NCBI GenBank assembly: GCA_016214895.1
Contig: JACRMR010000008.1
Span: 264,081-328,080, forward strand
Direction of reading: 5' to 3'
DNA length: 64,000 nucleotides
DNA from: a candidate division KSB1 bacterium
Lineage (GTDB): Bacteria > Electryoneota > RPQS01
Positions 56,423 to 63,877 of this stretch are shown here, one piece after another (positions within the stretch are counted from its first letter, which is position 1; each line of letters opens with the position of its first letter). A model generated the notes under the pieces. The model was not told where the DNA came from, did no database searches, and saw only the letters and a program-made list of their open reading frames with translations. The translations under genes were made by a program, and so were the position numbers.

Positions 56423-58279
56423 CTAACTTTTCAGCGTCAACGCCAGCGCGGCTTCCCAACCACGGTGCTCGGTTGACTGCAATCGGCTCGATTGATACGC
56501 CGTGCGAATGGCGATTTGCCACGCGCCGCAGCGCCGTGCGAGCACGAACGAACTCCGCGAGCCCGTTCCGCTCAACGCCACCAACGGGTATTCCCCCGGC
56601 AGGACGGATTCGTACGCGGACGCGGAGACCGCGTCGCTTTCAAAATTGAAACTCGTCACTCGTCCGTTGATCCGCCATGCTCCACGCGCCTGCTTCGCCT
56701 GTACATAGACCAGCGATCCCAAGTCGCGGTCACCGCCCTCCGTCTTCGCCGCGCTCCGCAGTTCGCACCTCATGCCGAGCTCCGGAATCGTCCGCCAGTT
56801 CAGGTCAATCCGCAGCCTGTCTCTGGTCGTCGCCACCGCGGGAGTCGCCGGGCTCGTCTCCTCACGCCGGGTGCGCGAACCCAGCACCATACCTTCTACG
56901 ATGTCGCTCAGCCCGGCGTTCCAACTTGCTTCCGCATAACTGCCGATCTTTCGCAGCGGCGACGTCGAAGTCCGGAACGGTGTGGCCTCAGACGCCGCGG
57001 CTGCCTGTATCGTATGCCGTCCGCGCATCATCGCGATCCGCACGCCGCTCACCGATTCATTCCCCGGCAGATCGCGGAATCCGTTCCAGGTTTGTCCGTG
57101 CACGGAATAAAACCGCGGACTCACGTGCGAGGTATGCGCGAGCAACGCCAGCCGCTCGCCGCGAATCGTAATCGCCGTCTGTACGGCGCCTCGACCCGGA
57201 CCGGACCGCCCGACTTCCACGATTCCGCTCAAGGTTCGGTAGCCCGTATTAACACAAATCGATCCGGTCGTCAGCGCATCGCCGCTCAGAGCCGGCGGCT
57301 CGTCGGAACTCCCGGGTCCTGCCAGTCGCGGAGCGAAGTTCGATTGAAGTGCGACAGCCGAAACCGCCGTCCGCCCCCGGGTAGTAACCACTCGCGCGAT
57401 GGCGAACTGCTCGCGGAGCCGGCCGCGCCGCGCCATACCGAGTTCGTCGTCCGTGGCGCCGCTGGCGATCAATTTCACGGTTCCGTCTGCTTGTGTCGCC
57501 GCATCGAGGGCGTTTTCGCCGGCGCCGAGCAGGATCCGACTCGTCCGTGTCATCGCTTCGACCGCTCCACCTCGCCAACGCGTCATGACCCCCGCGGTCG
57601 GTTTGACGATTGGTCCGCGCGCCGTGGACGGCGTCGTGATTTCGCGTTGCCGCAACCAACCCGCCGACCCATAGGCGGAACTCGAAACCAACCCCGTGCC
57701 GTGGTCTAACTGAAAGTCACCGGCGATCACTCGCAACGGTATCCGCCGCGCCCGGAACTCAACCCCCGCGCTCACATCTTCCGCCTCCAACGCCCGGCCG
57801 TTGGCTTGCCGGGCCAGCGCGAATCCGCGCAGGCCGTCGTCCGTCAGCACCTCATAGCGCGCTCGGGAATGACTGCGCTTGGTGACTCCATCGGCCTGCT
57901 GCTCCGTCGCACTGCCGCTCAGCAACAACTTGCTTTTGGGCGCGGGCGACGCGCTGAGCATGCACAATTCGCGCACAACCTCCCGCTGCAACGCGGTGAG
58001 CACTACCTCCCGTCCCAGCTCGGTCATGGATCGAATCCCGCCATCCCGCTCCCGCAGTGCGACGATGCGCTGTGCCGTCCCTGCGTCGAAGCCGGGCAAT
58101 GCCGCAATCGCCTCCACGCTTGAACGGTTCAAGTCAAGTGGTTGGTTCAGCAACCCATCGATGAGTTGTTCTGCATCTTCCGGCTGATCGGAGTTTTCCA
58201 CCCAGTCCGCTATCGCCTGCGCCAACGTCGCATTGGAAAAGAGCACCACCGCCGCGACCAGTGCGAACACTCGGGTCAT
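56423..58279 (-). CDS. Exported helix-hairpin-helix protein with putative barrel
   Basis: A 618-residue exported protein. A signal peptide (about 1-21, ending TLAQA) is followed by a ComEA-like helix-hairpin-helix region (LDLNRSSVEAIAALPGFDAG, then RIVALRERDGGI) at about 45-95. The rest is beta-rich and ends in strand-like segments (GWEAALALTLKS), suggesting an outer-membrane barrel. HhH modules bind DNA in competence proteins; a link to DNA uptake or to protein export is possible but unproven. I chose ATG 58279, which overlaps the upstream gene's stop as ATGA; a longer frame would overlap that gene by 79 nt. Confidence 0.75.
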   Translation of the reverse strand: MTRVFALVAAVVLFSNATLAQAIADWVENSDQPEDAEQLIDGLLNQPLDLNRSSVEAIAALPGFDAGTAQRIVALRERDGGIRSMTELGREVVLTALQREVVRELCMLSASPAPKSKLLLSGSATEQQADGVTKRSHSRARYEVLTDDGLRGFALARQANGRALEAEDVSAGVEFRARRIPLRVIAGDFQLDHGTGLVSSSAYGSAGWLRQREITTPSTARGPIVKPTAGVMTRWRGGAVEAMTRTSRILLGAGENALDAATQADGTVKLIASGATDDELGMARRGRLREQFAIARVVTTRGRTAVSAVALQSNFAPRLAGPGSSDEPPALSGDALTTGSICVNTGYRTLSGIVEVGRSGPGRGAVQTAITIRGERLALLAHTSHVSPRFYSVHGQTWNGFRDLPGNESVSGVRIAMMRGRHTIQAAAASEATPFRTSTSPLRKIGSYAEASWNAGLSDIVEGMVLGSRTRREETSPATPAVATTRDRLRIDLNWRTIPELGMRCELRSAAKTEGGDRDLGSLVYVQAKQARGAWRINGRVTSFNFESDAVSASAYESVLPGEYPLVALSGTGSRSSFVLARRCGAWQIAIRTAYQSSRLQSTEHRGWEAALALTLKS

Positions 58280-59130
58280 CGCCGGAATTCGAGCCCGACC
58301 TGGTGACTCGCTCCGAGGTCTGGATGCAGGTCCCCGGCGTAGTGGAACGACCACCGCCGCATACTCACGGTCAACCCGGCCGACGGTCGCACGGGCTCGG
58401 TTCGCGCGCCCACGCGCAACGCCAAGTCGCTCAGGGGTGCGATCTCCGCGCCGAATCGCACTTCCGCCGGGAACCCCCGATCCTGAACCACGTCGATCAG
58501 TGCTCGCGAGTGCGCGGCGGGCGTTGCACGGATACCCAGGGCCAGCGATTCCGCGAGCCGGTCACGAAATCCGCTGATCCGTCCGCGATTCGCGTTTCGC
58601 CACACCGCTGCGATGGCGATCTCTTCGCTCAGCGTCGACAGCACACCCGCGCTGAAGGCGAGTGCACTTCCGCTGCCGTACTGCTCGATTGCCAGAAATC
58701 GCCCGCCTGCTTCCACGCCGGCATACAGCCGGTCTCCGAATCGCTGGGCCACGGCCACGCCCAACCCCGACTCGCGGTACACGGCCCAGCCAAACGATGT
58801 GGCCTGAAGCGATACCGGGATCGCGACGATTGTCTGTCGAGTCGCTACCGCCCCGCGCGATAATTCCGGCAGCCCAAAGTCCCGCGACCAGGAACAGGCG
58901 AAGCCGCCTTGACCGACGGCACACGCCGCCGGATTGCGGAACCCTGCCCAGCCGTCGCTCGTTTCCGCTATACCGGCCCCACCGTAGCCGGCGCTGACGG
59001 GCCCTGTCACGTCGGACTCGAACGCGGCCTGAACTTCATGGATTCCGATCGTCGAGCCAACGATGCCGGCACAGGCCAGCCACACGATCAACTTGACTTT
59101 CCGCGGCCCCGTCCGTATCTTATCCTGCAT
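58276..59130 (-). CDS. Small outer-membrane barrel protein (PorV/PorQ-like pattern)
   Basis: A 284-residue exported protein: signal segment at about 13-35 (KLIVWLACAGIVGSTIG), then VTGPVSAGYGGAGIAETSDGWAGFRNPAACAVGQGG, a pattern close to PorV-type T9SS outer-membrane proteins, with strand-like repeats ending VGLEFRR. PorV-like identity is tentative. It heads a - strand unit, coupled by ATGA to the HhH gene. The + strand promoter of the PorD-like gene lies within its first codons. Role unknown; export of surface proteins is a reasonable guess. Confidence 0.7.
   Translation of the reverse strand: MQDKIRTGPRKVKLIVWLACAGIVGSTIGIHEVQAAFESDVTGPVSAGYGGAGIAETSDGWAGFRNPAACAVGQGGFACSWSRDFGLPELSRGAVATRQTIVAIPVSLQATSFGWAVYRESGLGVAVAQRFGDRLYAGVEAGGRFLAIEQYGSGSALAFSAGVLSTLSEEIAIAAVWRNANRGRISGFRDRLAESLALGIRATPAAHSRALIDVVQDRGFPAEVRFGAEIAPLSDLALRVGARTEPVRPSAGLTVSMRRWSFHYAGDLHPDLGASHQVGLEFRR
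59093..59121 (+). promoter_or_regulatory. Promoter of the PorD-like gene
   Basis: TTGACT (-35, 59093-59098), 17-bp spacer, TATCTT (-10, 59116-59121). It lies inside the 5' coding region of the divergent barrel gene. Predicted start near 59128, leaving a leader of about 55 nt. Confidence 0.6.
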
Positions 59131-59182
59131 GGATCCCCGTCCAGAATCAAGTCAACGACCGTCTTACGTCACTATTCCGGCC

Positions 59183-60040
59183 ATGAACTCCCTTCGACCG
59201 CACTTTCTCGCGATGCTCGTCCTGCTGCTGGGCATTGTCGGCAGCGGATCTTCCGCGTTCGCGCAATTGATCGACCCCAAGGTTACGATCGACATGACGA
59301 AACTGCCGGAGGAAGCGCACGCAAAATTGACGGGGCTGGATTCGCTGATCAGTGCCTATCTTCGTGCGCAGGAGTGGGCCGGCGACGAATACAATTACGA
59401 TTTCGCGATTGACATCAACATTTACCTTACGGATTACAATCCCGATCCGCAAGAGGACAAGTACAAGGCCAAGTTGATTGCCACGAATCGCTCCGACGTG
59501 CGGTTCGAGGACAACCGCTGGGAATTCGGGTTACGCGCACCGGTCGCCCTCCGCGCGAATCAGTACGACGCCTTCAAGAGCACCATTGAGTTCTACGTCT
59601 GGATGCTGATGGGCACGGAATACGACAAGCTGGAGAAGCTCGGCGGTCGTCCGTATTATGACAAAGCGCGACAGATTTACTTGCAGAGTTCCGGCACGAT
59701 ATACTACTTCGGCTGGGACAAGCGCTATGACTTGCTGACACAATACGTGTCCGACGACAACGAGACGGCGCGCGAGCTGGCGTTCTTTTACGATACCGGG
59801 ATCTTCTACGATGCGGAGGGTGACACGGCATCCGCGAAGAGCTATCTCTACTATGCACTCGTGAAGCTGCAGAAGGTCACGATTGCCGCGCAGGAGAAGT
59901 TCCTCGAGCAGAATCACCGGGCGCTGGCCGAAGCGTTGGCGCGGTCGGGCTATGCGAAGGGGGTTCGGTCGTTGGCGGCGATGGACCCGGCACACCGGGA
60001 GGTTTATGACGCCATCGTGCCGGAGGAGGGAGCCAAGTAG
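59183..60040 (+). CDS. PorD/DUF4835-like protein (T9SS-associated)
   Basis: A 285-residue exported protein; signal peptide to about residue 27 (ending SSAFA). It matches the DUF4835/PorD pattern from memory: an early KVTID strand, then FYVWMLMGTEYDKLEKLGGRPYYDKARQI, a GWD-type segment, and the AFFYDTGI helix. In Bacteroidetes PorD is needed for type IX secretion. The ATG at 59183 is chosen because the signal peptide begins there; an in-frame ATG at 59129 lies at the predicted transcription start and would add 18 residues before the signal. A sorting-domain protein is encoded 1.4 kb further on. Confidence 0.68.
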   Translation: MNSLRPHFLAMLVLLLGIVGSGSSAFAQLIDPKVTIDMTKLPEEAHAKLTGLDSLISAYLRAQEWAGDEYNYDFAIDINIYLTDYNPDPQEDKYKAKLIATNRSDVRFEDNRWEFGLRAPVALRANQYDAFKSTIEFYVWMLMGTEYDKLEKLGGRPYYDKARQIYLQSSGTIYYFGWDKRYDLLTQYVSDDNETARELAFFYDTGIFYDAEGDTASAKSYLYYALVKLQKVTIAAQEKFLEQNHRALAEALARSGYAKGVRSLAAMDPAHREVYDAIVPEEGAK

Positions 60041-60099
60041 AATATAGGCAAACTGATAGAGTTTGTCAAGGGAACCTGACCCCGGTTTCCCGCTTATCC

Positions 60100-60147
60100 A
60101 AAAAGGCGAATCCGGCCACACCCATCCGCAGGTGTTCCGGACTCGCC
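60100..60147 (-). terminator. Intrinsic terminator after lexA
   Basis: On the - strand an 11-bp stem GGCGAGTCCGG / CCGGATTCGCC with one mismatch, an inner GC-rich loop, then TTTTT. It lies 65 bp beyond the lexA stop. Confidence 0.75.
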
Positions 60148-60211
60148 TCTTCTCAGTTCAGGAGAAATCTCTGGGCTCTCCCCGCGCGACGGGTCTTCGG
60201 CGGGGGGTCGG

Positions 60212-60841
60212 TCACATCTTCCGCATCAATCCGATTACTCGGCCGAGAATGCGGAAGCCGGGGGTGCCGCGCTCGACGACGATGGGATTGAAGTACCGGT
60301 TGGCCGGTTCGAGCACGATGCGCTCACCCTGCGGCTTGAAATATTTGACAGTTGCCTCTTCTCCGATCAGCGCGACCACGATGTCACCGGCGTTGGCGGT
60401 ACTCTGCGGTTTGGCGAAGATGACATCCCCCTCGAGGATTCCCGCGTCTTTCATGGAATCGCCTCGTACCCGCAGCGCAAACGTATCATCCGACGTCGCC
60501 ACCGTACGGTCCACACGGACGTGCGCCTCGATATTCTGTTGTGCCAGCAGCGGGTATCCGGCGGCCACCCGGCCAAGGATCGGTACCTCCCGGGTCTCAT
60601 CTTCGAGAGGCATGCCTCCGCCGGTTCGAGCCGTGAGTTCGATGCCACGCGAGAGCATTGGGCTGCGATTCAGGTAGCCCTTTCGCTCGAGCGTATCGAG
60701 CAGATAGCGAACCCCGTTGGTGCTGCTAACTCCAATAATTGCACCTATTTCACGCAGTGTCGGCGGACGCCCCTTGGACTTGATCTCCATCTGGATAAAG
60801 GCCAGGGCTTTCGACTGCTTTTCGGTAAGAACGTCTGACAT
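60212..60841 (-). CDS. lexA: LexA repressor
   Basis: SOS repressor and self-cleaving peptidase. 209 residues: winged-helix DNA-binding domain with GRPPTLREIGAIIGVSS (24-40), the cleavage site Ala94-Gly95 in RVAAGYP, and the catalytic pair Ser129 (RGDSM) and Lys166 (ATVKYF). RecA-stimulated self-cleavage would lift repression. Its own promoter carries an E. coli-type SOS box, so autoregulation is likely. The start ATG at 60841 has GAGGAG 6 nt upstream. Confidence 0.96.
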   Translation of the reverse strand: MSDVLTEKQSKALAFIQMEIKSKGRPPTLREIGAIIGVSSTNGVRYLLDTLERKGYLNRSPMLSRGIELTARTGGGMPLEDETREVPILGRVAAGYPLLAQQNIEAHVRVDRTVATSDDTFALRVRGDSMKDAGILEGDVIFAKPQSTANAGDIVVALIGEEATVKYFKPQGERIVLEPANRYFNPIVVERGTPGFRILGRVIGLMRKM

Positions 60842-60867
60842 GTTTCTCCTCGGTCATTTCTTCGAGC

Positions 60868-60883
60868 CTGAACAAATATACAG
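60868..60883. promoter_or_regulatory. LexA-binding SOS box overlapping the lexA -10 region
   Basis: On the - strand CTGTATATTTGTTCAG, matching the CTG-N10-CAG consensus of proteobacterial SOS boxes. It overlaps the -10 box of lexA, so binding would block transcription. Confidence 0.75.
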
Positions 60884-60903
60884 CACTTATGTTCAGAAGT
60901 CAA
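60875..60903 (-). promoter_or_regulatory. Promoter of lexA
   Basis: TTGACT (-35, 60898-60903), 17-bp spacer, TATATT (-10, 60875-60880). Predicted start near 60868. Confidence 0.75.
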
Positions 60904-61195
60904 GTCCGATCGCCATAATTTTTGATATGGAGAGGTACACTTAGTTGGTGCAGACCGTCCTCCCATTGACAAGCGGGTGTTTCCGCAGTATGTTATGGTG
61001 TGAGTTCGGCGAGTCTGATAGACGAGCGTTGATAGATGGCAGATGATAGATGAGGCCGAAACGACGAACGCGGAACGATGAACGATGGCCCAACCGTAGG
61101 GGATGATTGCATCTCCCGGGTGGCCGGAATCAGTCCACCGAGGAATTGACATTATCCACATGAACAGTGGTTTACGTATTTAAAAAACATTTCTC
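60904..61195. other. Intergenic stretch with simple repeats, no gene
   Basis: Between divergent lexA and the SBBP gene. At 61030-61086 there are direct repeats of GATAGATG (three variants) and ACGAACG/AACGATG (several variants). A CCGGAATC copy follows at about 61116-61135. No coding frame or RNA is supported. Confidence 0.55.
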
Positions 61196-61224
61196 TTGCT
61201 CTTGCGAACAAAATTACGTATATT
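61196..61224 (+). promoter_or_regulatory. Promoter of the SBBP protein gene
   Basis: TTGCTC (-35, 61196-61201), 17-bp spacer, TATATT (-10, 61219-61224). Predicted start near 61231, giving a leader of about 210 nt. Confidence 0.6.
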
Positions 61225-61231
61225 GTATTGA

Positions 61232-61392
61232 TTCAGCCAGACGCTTTGGCTGAAATGTGTCCAACCCAAAGTGCAGAATGAGTCGGTTTCCGCAGTTCAC
61301 GGCAGGTCAAATCGTGCCCTAATTCCTTGATTGGATTGGGTTAGACGGGTTTGTTTGGTCAAAAAACATTTTCGCGACGTATTCATTCTGCA
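61232..61392 (+). promoter_or_regulatory. Structured 5' leader of the SBBP gene
   Basis: An 8-bp hairpin, TTCAGCCA - GACGCTT - TGGCTGAA (61232-61254), begins at about +1. Further on, TGCAGAATGA (61272-61281) can pair with TCATTCTGCA (61383-61392), and AACCCAA (61263-61269) with TTGGGTT (61336-61342); these two long-range pairings cross each other. It could be a regulatory leader; I recognise no known riboswitch. Confidence 0.4.
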
Positions 61393-61441
61393 TAATAACT
61401 ACTCGCTTTACATCACACCCTGACCGGTAGGGCATCCACAC

Positions 61442-63877
61442 ATGCGATCCGTCATCTCCGTTCTGCTGCTTGCGCTGCCTCTGCTCGCCGCCCCTCCGGC
61501 CCCCCCGCCTTCGATCTTCTTCGTGGCGAACGAAGGCCAGTGGGACGAGCCGTTTGCCTTCAAGCTGAGCGCGGGAGGCACGACGTACTTTGTCACCGAG
61601 CAGGGCTTGACTATCGACATCCGGCAGTATGACCGGCAAGAGCATGTCTCTCCTTCTGGTCTCCCCCCATATCCTATGGGGGGACTACGGGGGGAGGAAG
61701 AGCCCCAGCCAGTATCAGTCCGTGGGCATGTCCTGAAGCTGAACTTCGTCAATCCGGTCTCCCCCCACTCTGTGGGGGGACTAAGGGGGGTTGACAAGCT
61801 GGCGAGCTACTCTAACTACTTTCTGGGCAGAGACTCCTGCAGGTGGCGGAGCCGGGTCGGGCATTATCAGCGCGTGATGGCGAAGAATGTGTGGCCGGGG
61901 ATTGACGTGGAGTTCGTGGCTGTAGGGGCCGCGTCCGCGACCGGCCCGGGGATCAAGACGAACTACCATGTCCATCCCGGCGCAGATGCATCGCAGATTC
62001 AGATTGAGTATGAAGGGCTCGATGCGTCGTTGCGAGTGGACGGATCAGGCGATCTGGTGCTCGCAACTTCGCTTGGTAACCTCAAGGAGCAAGCACCGTG
62101 GGCGTATCAGATTGATGGCCGTCAGCAGCGCGATGTGGGTGTGCAGTTCGCCGTGATGAACGAGCATCGCTACGGCGTCATAACTTCTTCCATCGACGCG
62201 AGCAAGGAATTGGTGATTGATCCGCTGATTTACAGTACGTACTTCGGCGGGAACTCCTGGTTTGAAGGCGGGATTCTAGCGCTTGCCCTCGACAGGTTGG
62301 AACAGCCAGTGGTGGCTGGCTATACGTCGGCAATTAACTTTCCGACAACCCCTGGAGCCTATCAGACTCAGTTGTCATCAGACTCGAGCGACGCCTACGT
62401 AACAAAGTTCGATGTGGACGCTCGGAATCTGCTCTTCTCGACCTACCTCGGAGGTCATCGCGAGGATTCCCCCGATTACCTGGTAGTCGATACTGTTGGC
62501 CGACCTTACGTCGCGGGCATGACCTACAGTCCAGACTGGCCTCACTCATCAAATGCACCGGACACGATGTTTGACGAGGTTCGGGAATGTTTCCTGGCCC
62601 GGCTTTCCACCGGGGGAGACGCCCTTGAGTATTCGACTTTCTTTGGGGGATCGACACTCGACCAAATCGAGGCCATGGCGATTGACTCAACCGGCGTAGT
62701 ATGGTTTGGGGGCTCGACGTTCTCGCTGGACCTGCCAGTTTCTCCAGATGCCCTGATCACCGAACCGGGTGACGGTTTCTTCTGCGCCTTTGACCCCCAA
62801 GCCGCAAGTATCAATTACGTCAGCTATTTCCCGGCACACATCCTCAGGATCGATCCTCTGGCCGGATCCCGAGTTTGGCTTTCGGGAACGGTTGCGCGCT
62901 CACGTGAAATCCCGATAACGTCGGATGCGTTCCAAACGATTAATCGCGGGGCTAACGACGCAGGCGTCCATTCTGAAGGCTTCTTTGCGCGCGTTGCTGT
63001 CAACATGTCGACCGTGGAGTATTGTTCCTACATCGGCGGCAGTGGTGGAGAGCTTGTCGCTGCTTACCCGCTGGACGCGTCGCGAATTCTAGTCTATGGC
63101 CGAAGCCGCTCTACGGACTACTACGTGACGTCCGCTGCGTTTGATACGTCGTTCAACGGTCAAGGAGACGGCATCTTGACAATCGTTGAACTTCCATCGA
63201 CGTTAGTGGCATCCACCTATATCGGGGGTCCATGGGATGATGGCATCGTCACCAAGGCGTGTTACGTCGACCCAAGCGGTCGGGTCGTGATCGGGGGCTA
63301 CACGGGGATCGGATTTCCATGTACACCGGATGCCATCGATTCAGTGACTGAACCCGGCTGGGGCGACGGCTTTCTCGCTCGCCTGTCGAGTGATCTCTCA
63401 ACGCTTGAGTACGGTACGGTCATCGGCGGCGACCACACTGAGTCCGTGTTTGGCTTGACCGGCACTTGCTCTGATACGGTTTGGCTGGCGGGTTTCACGT
63501 TATCACCCGACTTTCCGGTAACACCGGACGCCTACTCGACCAATCCATTCGCCGGATGGCTGATGCGGTTCGCGCTGCCACCGCTGTCGGCTGTCGAACG
63601 CGAACTCCCCGCGCAATTTGCATTCGAAATGCTGGCCTACCCAAACCCGTTCAATTCGAGCGCTCGGCTGAAGCTCAAAGCCCCCTATGATGTGGTCGGA
63701 TGGCTAAACGTCTTTGAAATCAATGGGCGGAGGGTCCTATCGCGCAGACTTCACTTGTCGAGCTCCCGTGAAGTGGAGATCAATCTCGATCTTTCCGGGC
63801 TGCCATCTGGAACATATCTATACACCTTCAACTGTAATTCAACTGCTCTTGCGGAAAAACTCTTCTTGATTCGCTGA
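61442..63877 (+). CDS. Secreted SBBP beta-propeller protein with T9SS sorting domain
   Basis: An 811-residue surface or secreted protein. Signal peptide 1-17; a DUF7948-type N-terminal domain (ANEGQWDEPFAF at 29-40, later SNYFLGRDSCRWRS and NVWPGIDVEFV); then repeated SBBP propeller units (for example YTSAINFPTTPGAYQT and FSLDLPVSPDALI) to about 700; and a C-terminal type A sorting domain from about residue 730 (AYPNPFNSSARLKL, ending LAEKLFLIR). T9SS would export it and remove the tail. Residues 73-85 and 106-117 are encoded by two palindromic elements inserted in frame in the first domain. Its ATG follows a long leader. No binding target is known. Confidence 0.88.
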   Translation: MRSVISVLLLALPLLAAPPAPPPSIFFVANEGQWDEPFAFKLSAGGTTYFVTEQGLTIDIRQYDRQEHVSPSGLPPYPMGGLRGEEEPQPVSVRGHVLKLNFVNPVSPHSVGGLRGVDKLASYSNYFLGRDSCRWRSRVGHYQRVMAKNVWPGIDVEFVAVGAASATGPGIKTNYHVHPGADASQIQIEYEGLDASLRVDGSGDLVLATSLGNLKEQAPWAYQIDGRQQRDVGVQFAVMNEHRYGVITSSIDASKELVIDPLIYSTYFGGNSWFEGGILALALDRLEQPVVAGYTSAINFPTTPGAYQTQLSSDSSDAYVTKFDVDARNLLFSTYLGGHREDSPDYLVVDTVGRPYVAGMTYSPDWPHSSNAPDTMFDEVRECFLARLSTGGDALEYSTFFGGSTLDQIEAMAIDSTGVVWFGGSTFSLDLPVSPDALITEPGDGFFCAFDPQAASINYVSYFPAHILRIDPLAGSRVWLSGTVARSREIPITSDAFQTINRGANDAGVHSEGFFARVAVNMSTVEYCSYIGGSGGELVAAYPLDASRILVYGRSRSTDYYVTSAAFDTSFNGQGDGILTIVELPSTLVASTYIGGPWDDGIVTKACYVDPSGRVVIGGYTGIGFPCTPDAIDSVTEPGWGDGFLARLSSDLSTLEYGTVIGGDHTESVFGLTGTCSDTVWLAGFTLSPDFPVTPDAYSTNPFAGWLMRFALPPLSAVERELPAQFAFEMLAYPNPFNSSARLKLKAPYDVVGWLNVFEINGRRVLSRRLHLSSSREVEINLDLSGLPSGTYLYTFNCNSTALAEKLFLIR
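61659..61694 (+). repeat. C/G-rich palindromic element, copy D (in frame in a gene)
   Basis: GTCTCCCCCC, 9-nt loop, GGGGGG, ACTAC, GGGGGG. It encodes the GGLRG-type peptide at residues 73-85 of the SBBP protein. Confidence 0.88.
61757..61790 (+). repeat. C/G-rich palindromic element, copy E (in frame in a gene)
   Basis: GTCTCCCCCC, 7-nt loop, GGGGGG, ACTAA, GGGGGG. It encodes residues 106-117 of the SBBP protein; its second half gives GGLRG, as in copy D, 63 nt away. Confidence 0.88.
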
